Shown here one piece after another: positions 7,496 through 13,184 of a DNA stretch of 14,644 nt (positions are counted from its first letter, which is position 1; each line of letters starts with the position of its first letter). Where the stretch lies: NCBI GenBank assembly GCA_902492825.1, contig CABUMZ010000036.1, positions 1 through 14,644 of the forward strand, given 5' to 3'. This stretch comes from an uncultured Collinsella sp. (GTDB lineage Bacteria > Actinomycetota > Coriobacteriia > Coriobacteriales > Coriobacteriaceae). The notes beneath the pieces are model-generated. The model was not told the DNA's origin. It saw only the letters and a list, made by a program, of their open reading frames with translations, and did no database searches. The position numbers were made by a program, and so were the translations under genes.

Positions 7496-7518
7496 GGGCC
7501 GAGCATTTTGTTCGGCCC
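7496..7518. other. Stem-loop in the leader of the ABC locus
   Basis: GGGCCGA (7496-7502) and TCGGCCC (7512-7518) form a 7-bp GC-rich stem with a 9-nt loop. No T-tract follows in either direction. It lies between the divergent promoters and the permease start, so it may be a leader structure or a weak barrier to read-through. Confidence 0.35.
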
Positions 7519-7551
7519 CTCTGTTCCGACTGGATGAGGTTAAGGTTGGCG

Positions 7552-8244
7552 ATGAATATGCTCAAAATCTCGAAGGCGATCTTTAGGTCGCTTCTCTCCT
7601 CCAGGTCGCTCTGTGTTGTCGTTGTTGCGTTGATGGTTCTTTGTGCTCTGCCCGTCTTCAGGAGCGCGGCTGGCATCGACGGACGGGTCGAATACCTCGA
7701 GTCGGGAATAACCCGTGTTGAGCAGGAATTGTCAGCATCCTATGCGGATGCGCTTGTGAATGCGGGGGAGGACGGTGTCTATACCTCTTCATCAAGCATG
7801 CCCGCGCTTCTGTACCCTCTTGCCGCGGGACGTCTTATCTTGGCACCGCTCTCTCCCCTACTTCCGTTTCTGCAGATATCGGATGGAGAGTACACCTATT
7901 ATGACGGATCGAAGGAGTACTTGCTATGGGTCGCAACGGCCGTTGCCGTCTCGTTCCTTGCCGCGCGTCTTAACAAACGTGAAAAGCTCATCATCCAGGC
8001 ACCGATGGGCGAGCTGGGTAGACTTGTTGCATCGAGCGTATGGGCGAGTGTTTTTGCAATGCTTGCCGTCCTCGCCATCAATCTTCCAGGGATAATCGCC
8101 GCGCTTGTGAAGAATGGCCCGGGCTCGCCGTTCTATCCGATAGGCTACATTCAATATGCGACTCCGGTTATCAAACCGGCTTGGCTGGTGTTCGCGCAGA
8201 CGGCCATCTTGCAATTCTTGGTGGCAGCGTTCACCTTGCCGTGA
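7552..8244 (+). CDS. ABC transporter permease, first half (frameshifted gene)
   Basis: This is the N-terminal permease unit of what was probably one 735-residue membrane protein ending at 9758. It has a first membrane helix (SLCVVVVALMVLCALPVF), a long extracytoplasmic loop, PLLPFL, and then several helices including one ending LPGIIAALVKNG. The frame stops at TGA 8242-8244 in the middle of a membrane helix, right after VAAFTL. The -1 frame continues AVKIANNPTLG, matching the equivalent place in the second permease unit (VAALTAAISRNSVVTG). A lost G in the run at 8238 explains the break. A GTG at 8241 overlaps the stop, so separate translation of the second part is possible but lacks a good ribosome binding site. 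The ATG at 7552 is preferred (AAGG upstream); 7534 and 7558 are alternatives. It probably works with the ATPases downstream in export or self-protection. Confidence 0.7.
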   Translation: MNMLKISKAIFRSLLSSRSLCVVVVALMVLCALPVFRSAAGIDGRVEYLESGITRVEQELSASYADALVNAGEDGVYTSSSSMPALLYPLAAGRLILAPLSPLLPFLQISDGEYTYYDGSKEYLLWVATAVAVSFLAARLNKREKLIIQAPMGELGRLVASSVWASVFAMLAVLAINLPGIIAALVKNGPGSPFYPIGYIQYATPVIKPAWLVFAQTAILQFLVAAFTLP

Positions 8245-9758
8245 AGATTGCCAATAACCCTACGCTTGGAATCGTGTTCGTATGTGCCCTGATGGGGGTG
8301 ACGATGGTTCCCGGGTATTACGGAAGATCCATCGCTTTACGTGAGTTCGCCCTGTTGAATCCCCTTACGTATGCGAACACTGAGTTGACCGTCGGCGCCT
8401 ATAGCCCGTACCCGACAACGCAGATAGTGAATCTGCCTGGACTTTGCTTCGAGCGTGGCGCGATTGCCCTCGTATGCGCAATCGGGATCGAGGTGCTGGC
8501 AATTAGCCTGCTTTGCGTTGCTGGAAAGAGCGGCTGCGCGTGCCCGATATCCCCGATTTGTCTTGAGAGAGGTTCCTTCACTGCATCGAGAACGGCAACT
8601 CGTTCGAGCGCTTGTGCCTCCGCCGTTGCATACGTAAGAACGATGGGGAAACTGCTCCTGCGTTCTCCTACCCTCGCCGTATGCGCGATTGCAATGTCGA
8701 CGACGATGCTGGCCCCGGCTCTGGTCGAGATGTTTCCTGACGCTGATAACGTTTCCGCTGTTCGGTATAGGGATGGGGAGCTCCGTTCAATAGATCGGTA
8801 TCTAGAGCAGAACGCTGCGAATATGGACGTCGAGGGCAAAGCGGCCCTGGAAGACATGCGGGATGCTCTTTCGGGTTTCGTGTACGCGCCTATGCCTGCG
8901 GAGGGGTTTCGAAGCCTTGCGACGTACGAGCGCGCTCGAGGTGAGCTGGGCGCGGCAGATGCGACTCTCCTGCAATCGATCGGAATCGAGCCGGAGACTC
9001 CTTCTCGTGCGGAGGCGCGCGCCCTTCTGCTTGAGTCGATCGCGAGCTTGCCGGACCCCAAGGTTTACGAGTTAAGTACGAAGATGCCCCCATTAATCCT
9101 CCTTTCGTATCTCCAGGCAGCGCTTCCCTCCTTATTTTTGCTGTTGCCCGTGGTTGTCACATCGCTCGCGTGCACCCACCTGCAGTGTCGTTCCCTTCTG
9201 GTTCTCCAGATCCCCGCAACAGCGCATGTGCGTTTTCTGACGGCTGTTGCGCTGGCTCTCCTGCTTGGCTTGGTGCTGCTTTTGGTGTCGATGGTTCCCG
9301 CTGTCGTTGTGTCCGTGATTAAGAACGGTGCGGGTGGATCGGAGTATCCCGTCGCTCTCATTCGGGCGGGAGCTTCGACAACGTCCACGGTGGGGGAGGC
9401 GGTGTTGTGCAGTATTCCGTTGCTGGTTATGGCATACGGCGTGATTTCCGTCGTCGCTGCGTTGACAGCAGCGATTAGCCGCAACTCCGTTGTCACCGGA
9501 ATGGTTTGCGCGGTTCTCTTGGTGTTGGGTTCGTTGAGCGCTCATGTTGAAAGCGTGGGCATGGGCGTCGCGCTGCTGGCTCCATTCGCCTCGTTTGATC
9601 CCGCTTCCCAGGTGGGGACGATTGGGTTCCTTGGGCGAGGGACGAACGCGATGCCTTTTGGAGAGGTCGTCGGCGCATCGGGCGCTCTGCTGGTGGTCTT
9701 GGGCGCCGTATCTCCGTTGATGGTGCGCCTGAGTGTTCCAAAGATCGAAAGGGGATGA
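8241..9758 (+). CDS. ABC transporter permease, second part (frameshifted gene)
   Basis: This is the continuation, in another frame, of the permease begun at 7552. It contains the end of unit A (FALLNPLTYANTELTVG), a linker, and a complete second permease unit from about 8641. Unit B has a first helix (LAVCAIAMSTTMLAPALV), a hydrophilic extracytoplasmic domain of about 130 residues rich in Glu and Ala, and at least five further helices with MVPAVVVSVIKNGAGG and LAPFASFDPASQVGTIG. These match LPGIIAALVKNGPGS and LLNPLTYANTELTVGAY of unit A. The GTG at 8241 is only the first usable start in this frame after the break; an intact ancestor would read straight through from 7552. The upstream stretch of this frame (8040-8240) is out-of-frame shadow of unit A. 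The stop overlaps the ATPase start (ATGA at 9755-9758), showing translational coupling in one operon. Confidence 0.72.
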   Translation: MKIANNPTLGIVFVCALMGVTMVPGYYGRSIALREFALLNPLTYANTELTVGAYSPYPTTQIVNLPGLCFERGAIALVCAIGIEVLAISLLCVAGKSGCACPISPICLERGSFTASRTATRSSACASAVAYVRTMGKLLLRSPTLAVCAIAMSTTMLAPALVEMFPDADNVSAVRYRDGELRSIDRYLEQNAANMDVEGKAALEDMRDALSGFVYAPMPAEGFRSLATYERARGELGAADATLLQSIGIEPETPSRAEARALLLESIASLPDPKVYELSTKMPPLILLSYLQAALPSLFLLLPVVVTSLACTHLQCRSLLVLQIPATAHVRFLTAVALALLLGLVLLLVSMVPAVVVSVIKNGAGGSEYPVALIRAGASTTSTVGEAVLCSIPLLVMAYGVISVVAALTAAISRNSVVTGMVCAVLLVLGSLSAHVESVGMGVALLAPFASFDPASQVGTIGFLGRGTNAMPFGEVVGASGALLVVLGAVSPLMVRLSVPKIERG

Positions 9759-10504
9759 TCTCGATGATTGACCTTCAAACGCTGACGATCTCTTATGGAA
9801 AGAAGGTGCTCGTAGATTCGGTGAACGCTGAGTTTGCCCCGGGTACGGTCTACGGTCTCGTCGCTCCGAACGGGCATGGAAAGACGACGTTGCTGCGTGC
9901 GATGGCAGGTTTGCCGGGTCCTCGCGTGGACGGGAGCATCGTTCTGGATGAGGTGCAGGGTACGGGTGCGAGAGAGGTCCGTTCTATGATCTTCTATGCA
10001 CCTGGTGAGGGGACGCTGCTGTATCCCGGATTGCGTGCGGAAGATCACCTCAAGATGGTTTGCGATATGTGGCCGCATGCTCGCGATATCGAAGAGATAG
10101 TGGAACAAACGCAGATAGGCGAGTTCGCGAAGATGAGGATCCGCACTCTGAGCCAGGGCATGAAGCAGCAGCTTACCCTGGCGATTGCGTATGCGACGGG
10201 CGCGTGGTACCTTCTATTAGATGAGCCCATGAACGCGCTCGACCCCAGCAGGGTGGACTTGCATTCCGAGATTCTCAGGAAGCTGGCCGATTCTGGTACG
10301 TGCATCATCATGTCATCCCACATCTTGGATTCGGTCGATAGGCTGTGCGATGAGATTCTGTTTTTGAAGGATGGGAGGCTCATTAGAAGCATTCCGCAAG
10401 ATGATGCTGCGCCGAAGTCTCCTGGATCCCATTTCGCAAAGCCTGCCGGACGCGCCGAGGGTGCGCTAAGCACGTATCGGCGACTCTACGAAAAGGGCGG
10501 GTAG
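9755..10504 (+). CDS. ABC transporter ATP-binding protein
   Basis: A 249-residue (246 from the alternative ATG at 9764) soluble ATPase subunit that would drive the permease encoded just upstream. Walker A is APNGHGKTT, with Ala where most relatives have Gly. The signature is LSQGMKQQL, Walker B is WYLLLDEP, the D-loop is ALDP and the switch histidine is in SSH. All parts needed for ATP hydrolysis are present. The C-terminal tail after LFLKDGRL is short and polar. ATG 9755 overlaps the permease stop; ATG 9764 has AAGGGG at better spacing, so either may be used. It resembles ATPases of small export or immunity systems (the CcmA/LolD-like type seen beside bacteriocin genes). It shares GLVAPNG and GMKQQ with the fused ATPase at 10658-12472, so the two are related. 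Confidence 0.9.
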   Translation: MISMIDLQTLTISYGKKVLVDSVNAEFAPGTVYGLVAPNGHGKTTLLRAMAGLPGPRVDGSIVLDEVQGTGAREVRSMIFYAPGEGTLLYPGLRAEDHLKMVCDMWPHARDIEEIVEQTQIGEFAKMRIRTLSQGMKQQLTLAIAYATGAWYLLLDEPMNALDPSRVDLHSEILRKLADSGTCIIMSSHILDSVDRLCDEILFLKDGRLIRSIPQDDAAPKSPGSHFAKPAGRAEGALSTYRRLYEKGG

Positions 10505-10506
10505 AA

Positions 10507-10638
10507 ATGCAAGTTAAAAATCTATGTGGCCAATGTGATACCGTTGAACCCGCATATCGATACCGCTCAGCCATTCGCCTCGCCCCCGTCGCACGTATCT
10601 TCATCCGGTCTGTTACTTTTAATCTAACAATTCTTTGA
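10507..10638 (+). CDS. Possible 43-residue peptide between the ABC genes
   Basis: A short open frame begins 2 bp after the ATPase stop, behind a purine-rich AAAGGGCGGG. The peptide starts MQVKNLCGQC, includes VEPAY (residues 13-17) and ends with a hydrophobic stretch. VEPAY also occurs in the secreted protein at 12474-12818. It may be a real small peptide, a worn remnant of such a precursor, or chance. Its 3' half overlaps the inverted TGTTA/TAACA element at 10611-10629, which argues for caution. Nothing else is seen in the 153-bp gap. Confidence 0.22.
   Translation: MQVKNLCGQCDTVEPAYRYRSAIRLAPVARIFIRSVTFNLTIL
10611..10629 (+). promoter_or_regulatory. Inverted element upstream of the fusion gene, similar to 7447-7460
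   Basis: TGTTA (10611-10615) and TAACA (10625-10629) are inverted around a 9-bp spacer in an AT-rich patch 29 bp before the fusion gene start. GTTACTTTT followed by TAACA also occurs at 7447-7460 in the divergent promoter region. A shared regulator site is possible. Confidence 0.3.
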
Positions 10639-10657
10639 GGAACGTAGGTGCTTCTAA

Positions 10658-12472
10658 ATGTACTGTCGACTTCTTCTCAAACTAATCCTAAGAGACAAGG
10701 CCGTATGGATTTGTACGCTCGTTCTCGCTGCAGCCTTTTCCGTCCCCATTGCGTTCAATTCACCCATCTACGGGCCCTTCTTTATGAAACAGGGCATGCA
10801 GAGCTTTGTCGACGCATTCAATACGCGCGCGCCCCAGGCCAGCGGCACAGACCTATCTCCAGAGCAGCAAAATGACGCGGAGCTTGCAAGATACGCGAAC
10901 GCCGCCCTTGCCGCTCAAACCGACGCCGCCTTTCTCGATTCTGCCGAGAGCTACTACGCGCTCATGGGCGAAGGCTTCCAATCCGGGTCCATCGTGGGAG
11001 ACCGAGAGACCAATGACGCAGCGCTCGCATATTGCCGTGCCCTGAGCAGCTCCGGCATCACGCACATTCCAGCCTCCGCAAGCGACCTGCCATTCCTTTC
11101 CTTCCTGCCTTACGCCATTGCCGCGGCGCCGTCTTTCCTTCCCTTCATCCCCTTCCTTCTCTCGTCGATACTCCTGCTCGGCGCCACAAGGCCCGGTACC
11201 CTGGCGGCGAAGGCGCCCGTGCCCAAATTCCGGCGCCTTATTCAGATCGTGTTTTCGATAATCGCCGCGGGGACCGCGATGCTCCTCGCCGGCCTCGCAC
11301 CCGGGGGCATTTACGCCTTGGTCCTAAACGGCTTCGGGCAGATTGGGTACCCGATCGCCTTCTTCCATGACGGCGCGCTTGCCACCACGACCGCGGGAAA
11401 CGTCTTCACGACCCTGCTTCTCGCGCTGCTTGCGGGCGGAACCTTGATATCCGTTTGCTCCGCCGTCCTATCGACCGCAACGAGGCGCGTCCTCGCGGGC
11501 CCCCTTACCTCCGCGCTGCTTGTCGCGGCCCCGGCATTCCCGTTACTGTCCGATTCGGCACTGGAGCATAACGCCGCGCTCAATCTCCTGCCGCTGGCCG
11601 TATTCTCGCCTATCGAGGCAACGGGTTACGTAGGATGCTTCCCGACAGAATTCATTGGCTCCGGTTCAGGCAGCGCATCGATGCTTGCCGTGGCCCTGAT
11701 ATACGTCGCGGTCCTTTTTGCGGTCGGCGCCGTTGCGACGCGTTCGCCCAAACAGTCTGGACCCGCGAATAAGCACCATGGGCTCGAGCTTCTGGACGCG
11801 AGCGTGGGATACGGGAGCACGACGATACTTTCAATCGGGTCGCTTTTCCTGAGCCCGGGAACGGCGGCGGGCCTCGTTGCCCCCAACGGCTCGGGGAAAA
11901 CCACCCTTCTTGAAGCGCTGTCGGGCCAATTTCCCACCCGCATCCGCTCGGGAAGCCTGGCGGCAGACGGAATCTGCCAACGCCGATCAGCCGAATTCGC
12001 AGAACTCGTCTACCTGAGCTCTTCGGGCAGCGCGGATCTCTACCCCACGCTATCGGCCATCGAGCACCTTGCTTTCGTTAGGGAGGCGTGGAAATCGGCC
12101 GCCGACATCGACTCGCTCTGCGACTCCCTCGGAATCTCCCCATATCTCGACAAGCCGACCCGTAAACTCTCGACAGGAATGAAGCAGCAGGTAAAGCTTG
12201 CCATGGCGATATCGACCGGTTGCCCGTACCTCATCCTCGATGAACCGCTGAACGGCCTCGATCCGGGAAAACGGAAAACCTCCTGCGACGCGATGCGCAG
12301 CGAAGTGGCGCGGGGACGCAGCGTGCTCATTTCAAGCCATCTACTCGACGACCTGGCAGACCTTACCAACTCGTTCTACTTCATCGAAGCCGGCACGCTC
12401 GTGGAAAAGATCAAGTCGTCCTCGCAGACGCTCAAGCAGGAATACCTCGATACATACGAAGGAGGTGAATGA
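10658..12472 (+). CDS. ABC transporter fusion: permease and ATPase in one chain
   Basis: A 604-residue protein. Residues 1-365 form one permease unit: a helix at about 15-35, a polar extracytoplasmic stretch at about 40-145 (QASGTDLSPEQQNDAELARY), then helices including FLSFLPYAIAAAPSFLPFIP, GLAPGGIYALVLNGFGQIGY and LLPLAVFSPIEATGYVG. The last two match both units of the upstream permease. Residues about 375-604 form the ATPase, with Walker A APNGSGKTT, signature LSTGMKQQV, Walker B YLILDEP, D-loop GLDP and switch histidine in SSH, all intact. A homodimer would make a complete transporter. The start ATG 10658 has AGGTG 7 nt upstream, and a TAA lies just before it in frame. Codons are much more C-ending than in the upstream ABC genes. 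It ends 1 nt before the secreted-protein start, so export of that protein, or protection from it, is the likely job (inferred). Confidence 0.85.
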   Translation: MYCRLLLKLILRDKAVWICTLVLAAAFSVPIAFNSPIYGPFFMKQGMQSFVDAFNTRAPQASGTDLSPEQQNDAELARYANAALAAQTDAAFLDSAESYYALMGEGFQSGSIVGDRETNDAALAYCRALSSSGITHIPASASDLPFLSFLPYAIAAAPSFLPFIPFLLSSILLLGATRPGTLAAKAPVPKFRRLIQIVFSIIAAGTAMLLAGLAPGGIYALVLNGFGQIGYPIAFFHDGALATTTAGNVFTTLLLALLAGGTLISVCSAVLSTATRRVLAGPLTSALLVAAPAFPLLSDSALEHNAALNLLPLAVFSPIEATGYVGCFPTEFIGSGSGSASMLAVALIYVAVLFAVGAVATRSPKQSGPANKHHGLELLDASVGYGSTTILSIGSLFLSPGTAAGLVAPNGSGKTTLLEALSGQFPTRIRSGSLAADGICQRRSAEFAELVYLSSSGSADLYPTLSAIEHLAFVREAWKSAADIDSLCDSLGISPYLDKPTRKLSTGMKQQVKLAMAISTGCPYLILDEPLNGLDPGKRKTSCDAMRSEVARGRSVLISSHLLDDLADLTNSFYFIEAGTLVEKIKSSSQTLKQEYLDTYEGGE

Positions 12473-12473
12473 C

Positions 12474-12818
12474 ATGAAACTATTTGAACAGCTGAAGTCC
12501 AATGCGTCGCGCATGGCTGTCTACGCCATCCTCGTGGCAACGGCTTTATGCGGAATCGCGGCACCCGTCTATGCGCTCAACGGGGAGAAAGGCGATGTCG
12601 AACCCGCGTACATGGCTTCGACGGTTAAGGACCGGTACAAAGCCTTCTCTGGAGACACGTTTTACGTAGCAGAGTACGACACGACCTACCGTCAGCTTCG
12701 CTACAACAAGGGCTACGACTATCTAGGCGCAGAGGCAATCAGCTATACGTCGGGTTGGTACCGCTCCAACTATGGACACATAACCCAGTTCAAGTGTAAC
12801 TACCGTGTGTACAACTAA
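12474..12818 (+). CDS. Secreted tyrosine-rich small protein, bacteriocin-like
   Basis: A 114-residue protein of unknown family. The ATG at 12474 has GGAGG 8 nt upstream; a GTG at 12465 would add three residues but overlaps that site. Residues 1-34 are a typical signal peptide: basic start, hydrophobic core AVYAILVATALCGIAAP, and a likely cut after VYA. The mature part is about 80 residues with 13 tyrosines, many spaced by four (Tyr64, 68, 72, 77, 81, 83), one cysteine (108), one tryptophan, and about 10 basic and 9 acidic residues. It ends GWYRSNYGHITQF then CNYRVYN. The SNYGH stretch and the ABC neighbours recall lactococcin-972-type bacteriocins, but similarity is too slight for a family call. 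Translation is coupled to the fused transporter and a strong terminator follows. It could be a bacteriocin, a signalling protein or an envelope protein. Confidence 0.82.
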   Translation: MKLFEQLKSNASRMAVYAILVATALCGIAAPVYALNGEKGDVEPAYMASTVKDRYKAFSGDTFYVAEYDTTYRQLRYNKGYDYLGAEAISYTSGWYRSNYGHITQFKCNYRVYN

Positions 12819-12833
12819 AGCAACCGGCCGGGA

Positions 12834-12868
12834 CGAGGGGTGACGCAAAAGCGTCGCCCCTCGTTTTT
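12834..12868 (+). terminator. Rho-independent terminator of the ABC-peptide operon
   Basis: CGAGGGG, a G-U position and GACGC pair with GCGTC and CCCCTCG around an AAAA loop, followed by TTTTT (12864-12868). It lies 15 bp past the stop of the secreted-protein gene. Confidence 0.9.
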
Positions 12869-12877
12869 AACCATGTC

Positions 12878-12896
12878 AACTGAACCTAGTTCAGTT
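12878..12896. other. 19-bp palindrome next to the right direct repeat
   Basis: AACTGAA (12878-12884) and TTCAGTT (12890-12896) flank CCTAG and abut the right copy of the 64-bp repeat with only one base between. It has no counterpart at the left copy. It might be a protein-binding site; no further evidence. Confidence 0.4.
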
Positions 12897-12897
12897 T

Positions 12898-12961
12898 GGT
12901 TGATTTCCGATCTCAGCCGAACACATTGAGCGGAAAGGCCGTTCCCGCAGTCAGTCGAACG
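12898..12961. repeat. Right 64-bp direct repeat, candidate attR
   Basis: A direct copy of 5702-5765 with two mismatches (12935 and 12955), at the right end of the foreign-looking block just after the ABC operon terminator. Its last bases enter a GAACGTCCCC motif, the reverse of the GGGGACGTTC intergenic repeat. Confidence 0.6.
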
Positions 12962-12991
12962 TCCCCGGGGCCCTTCTCAGGCCCCGGGGAC
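12961..12991. repeat. Strong GC-rich hairpin adjoining the right repeat
   Basis: GTCCCCGGGGCC (12961-12972) pairs perfectly with 12980-12991 over 12 bp around a 7-nt loop. No T-tract follows directly. It probably belongs to the same family of intergenic repeats seen at 1702 and 2700. Confidence 0.5.
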
Positions 12992-13071
12992 GGCATTTTC
13001 CAGTTGAAGGAACGGTGGAGATGTGTTTCGATGGGTCAGATTCGTGTCGTTCCGAAAAGACCGTGAACCTT

Positions 13072-13100
13072 TTGTGGGACATGCGGCGCCGTGGTACCAT
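13072..13100 (+). promoter_or_regulatory. rpmE: Sigma70-type promoter of rpmE
   Basis: TTGTGG (13072-13077) and TACCAT (13095-13100) are 17 bp apart, 85 bp before the rpmE start. The spacing is ideal and both boxes are fair matches to the consensus. Confidence 0.6.
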
Positions 13101-13113
13101 AGCCGAGTTTGTT

Positions 13114-13162
13114 GTCTTGGTCGGAAACCAAGACGCCTTATGCGCTGATCGGTAACCAGCGC
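13114..13162 (+). promoter_or_regulatory. Two-hairpin rpmE leader, probable L31 autoregulatory RNA
   Basis: GTCTTGGT (13114-13121) pairs with ACCAAGAC (13127-13134) around a 5-nt loop, and GCGCTG (13142-13147) pairs with CAGCGC (13157-13162). The two hairpins share a similar core, GGTCGGAAACC and GATCGGTAACC. They lie in the untranslated leader of rpmE. Ribosomal-protein leader RNAs for L31 have been proposed in several bacterial groups, to my knowledge including Coriobacteria, so binding by L31 itself is plausible. Confidence 0.5.
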
Positions 13163-13184
13163 CTGACCAATAAGGAGTCCTACC

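Noticed and set aside
8040..8240. N-terminal part of the long frame ending at 9758, read as a start at 8040
   Set aside because: This stretch is out of frame with clear permease sequence on the same strand and reads as Cys/Arg-rich nonsense; the real sequence crosses frames near 8238.
8225..8250. Programmed -1 ribosomal frameshift in the permease gene
   Set aside because: The shift direction fits, but there is no X-XXY-YYZ slippery heptamer and no obvious following pseudoknot; a plain one-base deletion or sequencing error is simpler.
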